The notes: generated by a model from the sequence alone, not told the origin. A DNA stretch of 64,000 bases from Alistipes sp. (GCA_017621455.1 JAGATC010000014.1:58806-122805); one strand, 5' to 3'; positions 53,196-61,351 are shown, counted from the first letter of the stretch. Program-made: numbers and translations.

Positions 53196-53692
53196 AACTG
53201 ATTTACAACAAATGGATCCCCTTTGGGAATTTCGGCCTAATGAACGTATTAGGCTTGGTCTTTACCAAGATCCCAATCGACAAGGTTACGAAGCGCAGCA
53301 AGCGCCACGAGGGCACGCATACCTATCAGCAGTATGAGCTGTTGGCGATAGGTGCTATCGTTTCGCTCGTCTTGTGCAACTTCTACGCAAGTTGGTGGTA
53401 TCTATTAGCACTACCTATCGTGCCATTCGCTATCTATGCGTTGGCATTCTTCGCGGAGCTCCTACGACCTCCATACCACAATGCCAAGGAGTTCTTCGAG
53501 GGCAAGTGTTTCTGCGACAAAGTTAAGGCTGTCCCCGCGTGGTTTGCCAAGATATGGCTCGACGCCTATAGGGACAACTGCTTTGAAAGAGAAGCCTACG
53601 CCAACGACGATAATCCCGAGTATAACTCTACACGCCCCGCGTGTGGGTGGTTTTGCTATATCATACCCAAGAAAGATAGAAAGGATGCGTAA
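53192..53692 (+). CDS. Membrane protein with HEGTH metallopeptidase-like motif
   Basis: 166 residues. KRHEGTHTYQQYEL at about 31-44 is an HExxH-type zinc motif, followed by two membrane helices (about 48-90) and the segment FEREAYAND near 132 that could give the third ligand. Similar proteins occur between amidase and spanin genes in Bacteroidales phages. Whether it is an active peptidase is unknown. Confidence 0.6.
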   Translation: MKLIYNKWIPFGNFGLMNVLGLVFTKIPIDKVTKRSKRHEGTHTYQQYELLAIGAIVSLVLCNFYASWWYLLALPIVPFAIYALAFFAELLRPPYHNAKEFFEGKCFCDKVKAVPAWFAKIWLDAYRDNCFEREAYANDDNPEYNSTRPACGWFCYIIPKKDRKDA

Positions 53693-54215
53693 GGCGTTTT
53701 TCATAGTAGTTTTAGGTTGTTTGGTAGCGGTGGCCTGCTGCCCTTGCCGTAAGGCAGGGGCAACGACCATCGTGGATAAGGAGCTGCGAGACAGCATCTA
53801 CATCAACCACTACGACACGCTGCGCATCGTGGAGCGCGATACTATGTGGCTATCGCGCATCGAGCAGTCGCACGATCGTGTGATGGTCAAGGCTTCGCGC
53901 TCATATCTCGAGAACGCATATTGCACATCTTCTGCCGATGTGAGCGAGGAGGGCATACTCACGCACACTCTCGACACGCGCGATAGCGCGATGCTGCCTG
54001 TGCGCTACATCGAACGAGAGCGTGTAGTACGCGATACTATCTTCCGCTATCGTAATAAGACCAATGTGAGCGAGAGCAATAACACCATCATCAAGGAGGT
54101 GAAGAAGGTGGCGTGGTATGACAAAGCACTGCGCTGGGTGAGCCTCGGGTTGCTCTGCGTTGTACTATGGCAAAACCGCAAGTTGTTTATTAAGTTCTTG
54201 AAGCTATGGATTTAG
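53685..54215 (+). CDS. One-piece spanin (u-spanin) candidate
   Basis: 176 residues starting inside the previous gene's end. The signal ends in the lipobox VAVACC (lipid anchor in the outer membrane). A middle rich in charged strands and helices follows, and a C-terminal membrane helix (WVSLGLLCVVLWQNRKLFIK) would sit in the inner membrane. Two anchors in one chain are the definition of a u-spanin. It also fits the last place in a lysis cassette. Confidence 0.65.
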   Translation: MRKAFFIVVLGCLVAVACCPCRKAGATTIVDKELRDSIYINHYDTLRIVERDTMWLSRIEQSHDRVMVKASRSYLENAYCTSSADVSEEGILTHTLDTRDSAMLPVRYIERERVVRDTIFRYRNKTNVSESNNTIIKEVKKVAWYDKALRWVSLGLLCVVLWQNRKLFIKFLKLWI

Positions 54216-54227
54216 TATATTGCTACT

Positions 54228-54370
54228 GGGATTGGTAATCCCGATATAGGGGTGCAAAGAAACCCCCGCCGCCAAAAAAGAGTCCGACATCTTAAATGGT
54301 AAAGTGCATCCACACCACGGCAGGGGTAATACCCTAACGATGGGGATGCACTTTTATTATATGTCGGACT
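54228..54370 (+). ncRNA. Nested hairpin element after the lysis genes
   Basis: A small hairpin at 54228-54242 (GGGATT/AATCCC) precedes a three-layer structure: outer AGTCCGACAT 54281-54290 with ATGTCGGACT 54361-54370, middle AAGTGCATCC 54302-54311 with GGATGCACTT 54344-54353, inner AGGG/CCCT near 54322-54335. No gene is present. It could be a terminator-like barrier, a small RNA or a packaging signal. Confidence 0.55.
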
Positions 54371-54389
54371 TTGCAAAGGTAAACAAAAA

Positions 54390-54620
54390 ATGGGAAAATA
54401 CAAGAGAGAACGTGAAAAATCACAACGCACAATCGACGACCATAACACAATACATCTAATTGATAAGCAGTTACGCCAAGAGCTGGGTGATATTTATTTT
54501 GAGCTTGGCAGAGGTAGTATCTACCGAAGAATAGCAGAGCGCCTACCAAACGGCTACAAGTACTGCGCCAAGCGGATAGCGTATATCCTTAATCATACGA
54601 AGTTGGTTTGCCCTGAGTGA
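54390..54620 (+). CDS. Unknown small basic protein
   Basis: 76 residues, very basic and helical (MGKYKREREKSQRTIDDHNT). Its DNA is more AT-rich than the lysis genes. A helix-turn-helix-like stretch, GRGSIYRRIAERLPNGYKYC, suggests DNA binding. Uncertain. Confidence 0.45.
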   Translation: MGKYKREREKSQRTIDDHNTIHLIDKQLRQELGDIYFELGRGSIYRRIAERLPNGYKYCAKRIAYILNHTKLVCPE

Positions 54621-54678
54621 AAGCTCGGGGCTTACCCATATATATTCTATATATGATAAAATAAACTTTGAAAAATAC

Positions 54679-54709
54679 TTGCATAAATCAAAAATAAAAT
54701 ATAAATTTG
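54679..54709 (+). promoter_or_regulatory. Promoter for the second S24-like regulator
   Basis: TTG 54679-54681, 20 bases, TAAATTTG 54702-54709, 35 bases before the ATG at 54744. Strong consensus match in AT-rich DNA. Confidence 0.65.
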
Positions 54710-54743
54710 CAAAAGTAAAATAAACAAAACCGCAACAACAAAA

Positions 54744-55322
54744 ATGGATAGATTTACCAGTGTCATTGATTTCCAAGGATGGGCAACCAATCCTGATGTG
54801 CAAGTGGTATATGATGCGAGGAATTGTTTCCCAGACAGTCCTTATGTATTCGCACAAAAAATAATAGCACCAATCACGTTGGGGCTGGATGAATCTCGTA
54901 GGCCAGTAAAGTGCGAGCCAAACGATATACTTATTGTGGGGTCGCCTACTACCAATATTCCAGCAAGTATCGCTATGTGGGATATACCAGAGCCATTTGG
55001 ACCGATAGTGTTAGTCGACACCAAGACAATAGGTATGAAATATGGCAAGTACACCAAGACTGATGAAGGCGTGATTATTACCAATGATACAATCTCAGAC
55101 GAGATAAAGAACGAGGATATATACACCATATTCCCTGTTATAGGCGTTGTGAGAAATCTTTCGCAAGGGCGAGGAGGGCGCAGAGAGGGTGCAGGGCGCA
55201 AGAGTAAAGACACGGAGGCAATACAGGTTAGGCTTAACCCCAACACCATTGCGAGGATAAGAGCTGAGGCAGAAGAGCAAGGATGCACACTCGGTGAAGT
55301 TGTTGAACAATATATAAAGTAA
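54744..55322 (+). CDS. S24-like domain fused to a ribbon-helix-helix-type tail
   Basis: 192 residues. Residues 55-150 match the S24-type part of the repressor at 16554, including PNDILIVGS and IVLVDTKTIG. Residues 145-192 have GGRREGAGRKSKDTEAIQVR and a helix pair TIARIRAEAEEQGCTLGEVV, as in CopG/RHH proteins. It has its own promoter. It may be a second regulator, such as an antirepressor. Confidence 0.55.
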   Translation: MDRFTSVIDFQGWATNPDVQVVYDARNCFPDSPYVFAQKIIAPITLGLDESRRPVKCEPNDILIVGSPTTNIPASIAMWDIPEPFGPIVLVDTKTIGMKYGKYTKTDEGVIITNDTISDEIKNEDIYTIFPVIGVVRNLSQGRGGRREGAGRKSKDTEAIQVRLNPNTIARIRAEAEEQGCTLGEVVEQYIK

Positions 55323-55326
55323 AAAT

Positions 55327-55536
55327 ATGAAGACAGGAAAAAGATTGCTTTGGGCGTTGTTATTGGTTCTATTCTTAACGCTTGCTCAAGCGTGGGGTGG
55401 ATTTTTTATCGGTATATCATCTTTGTATATAGGCGCAGCTATTATGGCGCTTCTTTCCGTAATATTAGCAATATTCTTGGCAGCGTATTGGATAATGGGG
55501 GCTATATACGCAACGATAGGTCAAAAACTGGAATAA
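55327..55536 (+). CDS. Small two-helix membrane protein
   Basis: 69 residues with hydrophobic helices at about 7-30 and 33-58. It follows the S24-like regulator by four bases and ends before a terminator, so the two form one short operon. Unknown role. Confidence 0.55.
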   Translation: MKTGKRLLWALLLVLFLTLAQAWGGFFIGISSLYIGAAIMALLSVILAIFLAAYWIMGAIYATIGQKLE

Positions 55537-55558
55537 GGGAAACATCAATGAGTGAATT

Positions 55559-55585
55559 AGCGAGGTTTAGGCCTCGCTTTTTTTG
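55559..55585 (+). terminator. Terminator of the S24-like operon
   Basis: AGCGAGG 55559-55565 pairs with CCTCGCT 55572-55578, followed by six or more Ts. Confidence 0.75.
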
Positions 55586-55853
55586 TTTTTATTCGCCCTT
55601 TTCTTTTTTACTGAAAGAATTAAAAAAGAAAGAAATGTGCTAACTCTCAACGTGTTACTTTCTTTTCTTAAAATCCATAGCATTTAATTCTTTTTATTTA
55701 TGCCAAGTAAAAAGCTCTTTTATTCGCCCTTTATGTCCGCATTTTAGGACATCATTTCCGCATTTGGGGAAGAGTTAAGTCGCCAAAGATATGAAGAATA
55801 TAGACCTTTGCATCAAGACCAATAGTGGTCGAAATGTAATACTATATTCTATT
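55586..55853. other. Gene-free region before the Gly-rich protein gene
   Basis: AT-rich. It contains two copies of TTATTCGCCCTTT (near 55588 and 55710) and GTCCGCATTTTAGGACA. No clear -7 box was found. It probably holds the promoter and control sites of the right-arm operon. Confidence 0.35.
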
Positions 55854-56789
55854 ATGTCAGAGACAAAAACTTATGTGTTTGGCGAGGGTGGTAATAACTC
55901 GCAAAACAGCTTCGACCCCAACCTCTTGTTGGGTATGATGTTCGGCGGTGGCGGCTTCGGCGGCTTCGGCGGTGGCGCAGGCTTCTTGTGGCCTTTGTTC
56001 CTCATTCTTGCGTGGATGCGCAACGGCTTCGGCTTTGGTGGCAATGGTGGCTTCGGCGGTTGCAACAACGGCTACGAGTTCCTATCGTCGCAGATTAACA
56101 ACTCGACAGGTCGTGAGCTTCTTATGCAGGCTATCAACGGCAATGGCAATGCTATCAGCCAGCTTGCCTCGACACTCGGCTGTCAGGTAGGCGACATCCA
56201 GAACGCATTGCACTCGTTGTCTACGCAGATTTGTCAGTTCTCATCGCAGACAGGCCTCGGCCAGCAGCAGATCATCAACTCATTGGAGCGTGGTGATGCT
56301 TCGTTGGCTTACCAGCTCTCACAGAACAGCTGCGACATCCGCAATGCTATCCAGTCTTGCTGCTGCGACACACAGCGAGCTATCGCTGGCGTGGAGGCTA
56401 CTGCAACACGAGGCTTTGCAGACCTTGGTTACGCATTCCGCGATCAGACTTGCGACTTGAAGCAGTCAGGTAGTGCAAATACTGCTGCTATCATCGCCAA
56501 ACTCGACGCCATCGAGGATAGCCGCAAGGATCGTGAGCTTGCCGAGAAGGATAGAGTCATCGCTACTCTTACCGCTCGCTCGGAGCGACAGGCAGAGCTT
56601 CAGCCCATCTACAACGCCTTGCAGGACATTCAGTGCAACCAGCCTCCTGTGAAGAAGATTTGTTGCCCTGAGCAGTATATCCCTGTAAACACAGGCATCA
56701 ACGCTCACTATGGCCTCATTCCTACTTACTGCGGTTATGGTGGCTACGGCTTCCCTTATGGCGGTAACTGCTTCAACAACGCATTCTAA
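55854..56789 (+). CDS. Gly-rich protein common in Bacteroidales phages
   Basis: 311 residues from ATG at 55854; an ATG at 55791 is in frame but less likely. Residues 20-80 are Gly/Phe-rich (GGGGFGGFGGGAGFLWPLFL) with one hydrophobic stretch, then helical sequence with many Cys and Gln. The SSQINNSTGRELLMQAINGN block is shared by many Bacteroidales prophage proteins. Virion-associated by context. Not assigned. Confidence 0.55.
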   Translation: MSETKTYVFGEGGNNSQNSFDPNLLLGMMFGGGGFGGFGGGAGFLWPLFLILAWMRNGFGFGGNGGFGGCNNGYEFLSSQINNSTGRELLMQAINGNGNAISQLASTLGCQVGDIQNALHSLSTQICQFSSQTGLGQQQIINSLERGDASLAYQLSQNSCDIRNAIQSCCCDTQRAIAGVEATATRGFADLGYAFRDQTCDLKQSGSANTAAIIAKLDAIEDSRKDRELAEKDRVIATLTARSERQAELQPIYNALQDIQCNQPPVKKICCPEQYIPVNTGINAHYGLIPTYCGYGGYGFPYGGNCFNNAF

Positions 56790-56800
56790 CACCTACTGCT

Positions 56801-57157
56801 ATGTTCGTACTTGACAGACCAATAGGGATTGAGAGCCGAGGCGTATCTGCGACTGCGACGAATGTAACATACACATTCGACCCTTTCCGCAATAACGCAT
56901 ACACTGGCTTGCTGCTTGTAGATTTACAGCAGCCAATCCCTGCGACTGCCACAGACGAGCTACCTATCCTATTCGGCTCGGTACAGCTGCTCAACTCACG
57001 AGGTGGGCAGGCTACCGTTGCCGATGTGGGTGGCGTAGGGGCATCAAGCCTCTTGCTCGTGTACTACAACAGTCGTACAAACAGATTGCAGATGGTGGGC
57101 ACTTATGAGGCTGCAGCTGCGGCTGCAACCACTGAGGCTACAACAAGTTCATTTTAA
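56801..57157 (+). CDS. Small beta-rich protein
   Basis: 118 residues, beta-rich (VTYTFDPFRNNAYTGLLLVD) with an Ala/Thr-rich end. It follows the Gly-rich gene by 11 bases in the same operon. Unknown; decoration or adhesion role possible. Confidence 0.5.
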   Translation: MFVLDRPIGIESRGVSATATNVTYTFDPFRNNAYTGLLLVDLQQPIPATATDELPILFGSVQLLNSRGGQATVADVGGVGASSLLLVYYNSRTNRLQMVGTYEAAAAAATTEATTSSF

Positions 57158-57178
57158 TAACTAACAAAGAAATATCGT

Positions 57179-57715
57179 ATGTTTCAAGGCTTGCGAGAGA
57201 ATGGCACTATTTACATTCTCGACAAAACAAATATTGTTCCTAAGTTAAGTGTTGGCTATGTGGAAAAGAGAAGCGATGTGTATTCTCGCTTTGGCAACCC
57301 AAGTATGCCGATGATGACACAGCCCGCAGATGGCGTGATTGATTTCAGCATACGCATTGGGGAGAATGTTACGGAGTTGAAGAAGATACCAGCTAATATG
57401 TCGGTATGCTCACCAGAGGGCCATCCGCTTGTAATGGTATTCGACAACAGCGAGGGCGTATTGGCAGAGATAGCATCTATTAAGCGACAGCGCAAAGAGA
57501 CAGTAGATGCCTATGAGCCAAGTTTGGAGGCGTTATCTGCCTGTGAACAAATCGAGCTAACTCTCAACCCACAACTCGCCAAGGAGCAAGAGCGTGATAA
57601 CGAGATATGCCAACTCAAACAAGCCATCAGCAATATTGATGAGAAGTTTGAAACTCTACTCCGAGCCTTGAACAGCGGTACTCAGAAAAACAAGAAAAAC
57701 AATGAGAGTGATTGA
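57179..57715 (+). CDS. Unknown protein of the right-arm operon
   Basis: 178 residues: a beta-rich N-terminal half and a coiled-coil C-terminal half (EQIELTLNPQLAKEQERDNE). It overlaps the next gene by 14 bases. Similar genes accompany the Gly-rich protein in related prophages, suggesting one complex. Confidence 0.5.
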   Translation: MFQGLRENGTIYILDKTNIVPKLSVGYVEKRSDVYSRFGNPSMPMMTQPADGVIDFSIRIGENVTELKKIPANMSVCSPEGHPLVMVFDNSEGVLAEIASIKRQRKETVDAYEPSLEALSACEQIELTLNPQLAKEQERDNEICQLKQAISNIDEKFETLLRALNSGTQKNKKNNESD

Positions 57716-57995
57716 AATAAGCGAGAAGAAGCGCGATAAGCTCAGCCACAATGTCGAGAAGGCATTGAAGTATATGGGTAAGGTTATGCAGTGTGTCGAG
57801 GAGCTTGAGGACGAGGATTCGGATATGGGCTACCGCGATGACGATGCTGGCTATCGTGGCCGTATGGGTAATCGCCAGCCTATGGGTCGCCGTATGCGCG
57901 ATGATATGGGCGAGCGAGACGACTGGGACGACGATGACGACGATATGGGCGAGCGTCGTGGCCGTAACTCACGCGGGCGTTACACACGCCGTTAA
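57702..57995 (+). CDS. Asp/Arg-rich low-complexity protein
   Basis: 97 residues. A helical start (SEKKRDKLSHNVEKALKYMG) is followed by a disordered part with repeated MGxR and DDWDDDDDD stretches and a basic end. It may bind the neighbouring proteins by charge. Unknown. Confidence 0.5.
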   Translation: MRVIEISEKKRDKLSHNVEKALKYMGKVMQCVEELEDEDSDMGYRDDDAGYRGRMGNRQPMGRRMRDDMGERDDWDDDDDDMGERRGRNSRGRYTRR

Positions 57996-58001
57996 TTAAC
58001 C

Positions 58002-58025
58002 GGGCGGGGCTATGCCCTGCCCTTT
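58002..58025 (+). terminator. Hairpin after the low-complexity gene
   Basis: GGGCGGGGC and GCCCTGCCC form a stem with a TAT loop, followed by TTTAATAAT. Weak T-run, so partial termination is likely. Confidence 0.5.
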
Positions 58026-58039
58026 AATAATTGATTATT

Positions 58040-58471
58040 ATGGCAAAGAATTGGAGACGACCATTGAATGATTATGACCCCATACCCGATGATATGAGGG
58101 CATACTTGAGAAATAACGACTACTCATTCAACAAGGCAGCGTGTGAGTATGCTGTGTCGATGATGCGTAAGACAAACACGACTACGGGCAAGGATGAACG
58201 CCTCGAGCCGTGGGGCAAAGAGCAGGTGGACGATCTGCTCAAGCGCTTCAGCATACGCCTCGAGAATAACATTGGCTACAACTATGTGTATATAGCTAAT
58301 ATGTTGCGTGCGGATAAGTACAAGTCGAGCATCCCAGACGAGGCGCACCTCGCGCTCGGCATTAAGGATGTTATCGACGACGTAGATTGCAGCCCATACT
58401 GCGTATTCCTCGAGTGGATGGCGAAGATGGACGGCAACGGTGAGCCTATCGAGTGGTCGGAAATGATGTAA
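58040..58471 (+). CDS. Unknown phage protein
   Basis: 143 residues (MAKNWRRPLNDYDPIPDDMR), helical. Proteins starting this way occur in many Bacteroidales prophages near the integrase. Function unknown. ATG at 58040 chosen as it follows the hairpin directly. Confidence 0.55.
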   Translation: MAKNWRRPLNDYDPIPDDMRAYLRNNDYSFNKAACEYAVSMMRKTNTTTGKDERLEPWGKEQVDDLLKRFSIRLENNIGYNYVYIANMLRADKYKSSIPDEAHLALGIKDVIDDVDCSPYCVFLEWMAKMDGNGEPIEWSEMM

Positions 58472-58476
58472 GAACT

Positions 58477-58962
58477 ATGATACGGCAGATAATAACGCTC
58501 CCCAAGCACGGTGGGTGGAAGATATACGCATATTATGCCACAACGGGATATGCTGTAGATGAGATTTTGGAGCGTATGTGGGAGATAGGTGTTGATGCGC
58601 AGCGAGCCAAGACAGCCTACGACAACCTCTCAAGCGGTAAGCTAAATAGCGGATTATGCTACTCTAACTATCGTCAGCGCAAGTCGGTATTCGTTGTTGC
58701 CCTCACCACCTCCCCTGCCGAGTTTTTCAACTCTTTGACCCACGAGGTAGCAGCGCACCTCTGCATACACATAGCCACGTGCTTACGCATAGACGTTAAG
58801 AGTGAGGATTATGCCTACCTTGTGGGCGACCTATGCGGCGAGATATACCCAGCAGTCAAGCACCTATTGTGCGACTGCGAGTGTCACAGGCACAACTCAC
58901 CTAAGCATATACCGCAAAGCGTGACAAATAGTAACGACTTAGATGATGAAAGATATGAATAA
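58477..58962 (+). CDS. Unknown protein with conserved His cluster
   Basis: 161 residues. The central EFFNSLTHEVAAHLCIHIA segment has the His and Glu of a metal site but with spacing H-E-x3-H, one residue longer than HExxH. The C-terminal CDCECHRH may bind metal as well. It is the last right-arm gene, convergent with the integrase. Confidence 0.5.
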   Translation: MIRQIITLPKHGGWKIYAYYATTGYAVDEILERMWEIGVDAQRAKTAYDNLSSGKLNSGLCYSNYRQRKSVFVVALTTSPAEFFNSLTHEVAAHLCIHIATCLRIDVKSEDYAYLVGDLCGEIYPAVKHLLCDCECHRHNSPKHIPQSVTNSNDLDDERYE

Positions 58963-59023
58963 CATATTGATTTTTCTCGATGACCAGACCCCGACGCACG
59001 TCGTCGATGCGGTCGTATGTGAG

Positions 59024-60358
59024 TTATTCAAGTAGCTCGACGGTCTTACGCTTGAGGTCTTCATCGATATTTCGGTAACGAGCAAATGCCTTACTTCCCT
59101 CTCGGTGGCCCGATAATGCCCCGATAAGGTTGGGGTCTTGTACTTGGCTATAGAGGTTGCCGATAAAGGTCTTACGCGCCATATGCGTTGTTACATAATC
59201 ACAGATGCGTACTTGCTTATTACGACCTGTCTTTGTGTCGATGACGGTTACCATACGAGTTATACCTGCCTCCTTGAAACACTTCTTTATGTAGTCGTTG
59301 TACTTTTGGTGCGAAACGAAGGGCAATAAAGCTCTACGTTTGTCATCCTTATACTTTTCAATGATTGCCGATGCAATGCTATTAAGAGGTACACGCACAG
59401 TCAAAGGTCTATCATCTGCGGTCTTTCCTGCGATATACTCTATGGCGCCATCTATGACATTATCTCTTGTAAACTTGAGAAGATCGCCAGCACGACATCC
59501 TATACAGCAATGAAAAACGAAGATGTCACGCACTTGAGTAAGCGACTGCGTACTCATAGGATGGTTAAGTAGTGCATCACGTTCCTCCTTAGTAATATAT
59601 ATAGGTGTACCATATACAGGTGCTTTGATATGGAACTTTAGGAAAGGGTCGTGTGTGGTAAGGTCCTTCTCTACAGCCCACTTATAGAATGTGCGGAAGA
59701 TGTCGAGGCGACCCGACACAGTGTTAGCACCTCGCTTTACACCTCCCCTCCCCTCACAGAGCCTAACATCCTTGAATATGTCTGGGTACTTTTCCGCATA
59801 CTTATCCTCCTCATAGAGATACCTCTCAAACTCGGAAAGGAGTATCGGAGGGAACGTATGTAGGTCAAGAGCAAATCCCTTTGTCTTGCGTTGCTTTACT
59901 CTCTCGAAGCGTTGAAGAATATTGCGCACAGTGGTGTATAGTTTCCTACGCTGAGAGCTGACAATCTTGGTGGAGATGAATAACTCCCAGGCACCCCAAA
60001 AGTCTACATCCTTAACTTCTTCCTCGCCATTGATGGCGACATATACCACCTCCTTCAGCCAATTAGCATTGTTGGCCGGAGCAGATGTATCCTTTATATA
60101 TTCATCTTCGATAAATAGCCGTAACTCCCTAATCTTGGCATCTACCTCACGTAGCTCTTTTATGGTTGCTATAAGCTCGTCAGTGAGTAGACGAGGTTTG
60201 GGTATAGTTACCCCTTGCGTTAAGTCATCCCAATATGTGGGATTGACATATAACCCCGACTTCGCACGTTGGTTGAAGCCTGTACCACCGAAGCGCACCA
60301 TCACTTGTTTCTTGCCACCAATGAGCTTGGCAGAAAGAGAAAAATACACCGTTGCCAT
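59024..60358 (-). CDS. int: Tyrosine recombinase (prophage integrase)
   Basis: 444 residues with the Bacteroidetes integrase layout: an N-terminal arm-binding beta domain (SLSAKLIGGKKQVMVRFGGT), a SAM-like core-binding domain at about 120-250, and a catalytic domain with Arg in GCRAGDLL (about 288), Lys in IAGKTADD, HMAR (about 390), the second His in LSGHREGSKAF and the nucleophile Tyr in ARYRNI (about 428). It inserts the phage into tRNA-Met. It is read away from attR, from a promoter overlapping arm-site candidates. Confidence 0.95.
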   Translation of the reverse strand: MATVYFSLSAKLIGGKKQVMVRFGGTGFNQRAKSGLYVNPTYWDDLTQGVTIPKPRLLTDELIATIKELREVDAKIRELRLFIEDEYIKDTSAPANNANWLKEVVYVAINGEEEVKDVDFWGAWELFISTKIVSSQRRKLYTTVRNILQRFERVKQRKTKGFALDLHTFPPILLSEFERYLYEEDKYAEKYPDIFKDVRLCEGRGGVKRGANTVSGRLDIFRTFYKWAVEKDLTTHDPFLKFHIKAPVYGTPIYITKEERDALLNHPMSTQSLTQVRDIFVFHCCIGCRAGDLLKFTRDNVIDGAIEYIAGKTADDRPLTVRVPLNSIASAIIEKYKDDKRRALLPFVSHQKYNDYIKKCFKEAGITRMVTVIDTKTGRNKQVRICDYVTTHMARKTFIGNLYSQVQDPNLIGALSGHREGSKAFARYRNIDEDLKRKTVELLE

Positions 60359-60406
60359 AATAAATATCCTTGCACATTCCGAAGATTTTGCTTATTTTCG
60401 TGACGA

Positions 60407-60464
60407 CAAAGGTAAAATATTTTTGGCAAAAATTGGCAAGAATACAGGATTTTTTGGCAAGAAT
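60407..60464 (-). promoter_or_regulatory. Integrase promoter and arm-site cluster
   Basis: On the minus strand TACCTTTG (plus 60407-60414) lies about 22 bases after a TTG. The upstream DNA has TTTTGGCAAA 60421-60430, ATTGGCAAGAAT 60432-60443 and TTTTTGGCAAGAAT 60451-60464, matching the attL-side motif at 2954-2970. Integrase binding here could repress its own gene. Confidence 0.5.
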
Positions 60465-60587
60465 AGATATTACTGAATAAACAAACAATGTATATTAGTG
60501 AATATTAAACTCAATATAAAGTATTGATATACAATAATAAGTAGAGAGAAATTAGAGAAACGAAATATATTTGGCTTTATATATTGA

Positions 60588-60606
60588 AAGTCTCTCTCTC
60601 GCTACG
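60588..60606. repeat. attR core
   Basis: Identical 19 bases to 2876-2894; the tRNA fragment here is not functional on its own. Confidence 0.85.
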
Positions 60607-60613
60607 AAGTAGG

Positions 60614-60653
60614 ACAGGTTGCTGATTTTCGGCAACCTGTTTTTGTTTTTTTT
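60614..60653 (+). terminator. Original tRNA-Met terminator
   Basis: ACAGGTTGC 60614-60622 pairs with GCAACCTGT 60632-60640 and is followed by TTTTGTTTTTTTT. It lies eight bases after the attR core, where the tRNA's own terminator would be before integration. Confidence 0.75.
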
Positions 60654-60837
60654 GTGGCTGGTTATTTTGGCCAATAAGCCATAAGCCCCAATAGACCCGA
60701 TTATGGTGACACGTCGCGAGTGCTCATAATGTCTGCGACAATGTTGGTAACGCCCACGCTCTCTAAAAGCTCCCTGAGACCCTCCTGAAAACTCCTAAAA
60801 CCAACCCAAACCATATCAGCGATTACGCGCCAAACAT

Positions 60838-61251
60838 GGGTACTAATTTTAACACCCGAGCATGAGTTGTACCAGTGGTTTGCAGGTGTTAATTTTAACA
60901 CCCATAACAATGGTGTGATTAATAGTCTGAATGTGCGCTATCCACGTATGATGTAGATGCTATTTTTAATACCCGCATCGAGTGCGTGACAACTTGTTTG
61001 CGGGTACTAATTTTAACACCTGTGCCAGAGTTCTTTTCCGTGGTTTGTAGGTGTCATTTTTTAACACCCGCATCGAGTGTGTGACCACTTGTTTGCGGGT
61101 ACTAATTTTAATACCCGTGCCAGAGTTATTTCATAGGGTTGCGGGTACTATTTTTAACACCTGTGCCAGAGTTATTTCCGTGGTTTGTAGGTGTTATTTT
61201 TAATACCCACATCGTATGTGCGACCGCTTGTTTGTGGGTATTATTTTTAGG
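60838..61251. repeat. Array of nine palindromic repeats with two alternating spacers
   Basis: About 20-base palindromic units of the type GGGTACTAATTTTAACACCC start near 60838, 60884, 60955, 61001, 61049, 61096, 61142, 61189 and 61233. Spacing is 44-48 bases except one of 71. Spacers are of two kinds: GCATCGAGTG...CACTTGTTTG and GTGCCAGAGTTATTTCCGTG. The region from 60654 to 60837 holds no convincing gene. Confidence 0.75.
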
Positions 61252-61305
61252 TAATTATATATTACTTTACAGTAAATTTATAACTGTTCAGAGTATATTA
61301 TAAAA

Positions 61306-61336
61306 GAGGAGAGTCCAGTTCCTAAGGACTCTCCTC
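61306..61336 (-). terminator. Terminator of the small minus-strand gene
   Basis: A perfect 11-base stem, GAGGAGAGTCC 61306-61316 with GGACTCTCCTC 61326-61336. On the minus strand it is followed by TTTTATAATA. Confidence 0.65.
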
Positions 61337-61351
61337 GGAGGTTAAAAGAAA

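Larger units (their letters stand above)
2876..60606. mobile_element. Prophage, about 57.7 kb, integrated in tRNA-Met
   Basis: Bounded by a 19-base direct repeat of the tRNA 3' end at 2876-2894 and 60588-60606. It contains a tyrosine integrase, a repressor, an early replication operon, terminase, portal, capsid, tail and lysis genes. The structural set (internal virion proteins, a huge polyvalent protein, no tape measure, no tail tube) points to a short-tailed temperate phage of Bacteroidales. No essential module seems missing, so it could be inducible. Confidence 0.9.

Noticed and set aside
58690..58760. Zinc metallopeptidase in the 58477-58962 product
   Set aside because: The motif is H-E-x3-H, not HExxH, and no third ligand is clear.
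60701..60910. 69-residue minus-strand ORF beyond attR
   Set aside because: Its start lies inside the palindromic repeat array and it has no operon context; it may be a shadow.
60838..61251. CRISPR array
   Set aside because: Repeats are evenly spaced, but the spacers fall into two recurring types, repeats vary, and no cas genes are nearby.
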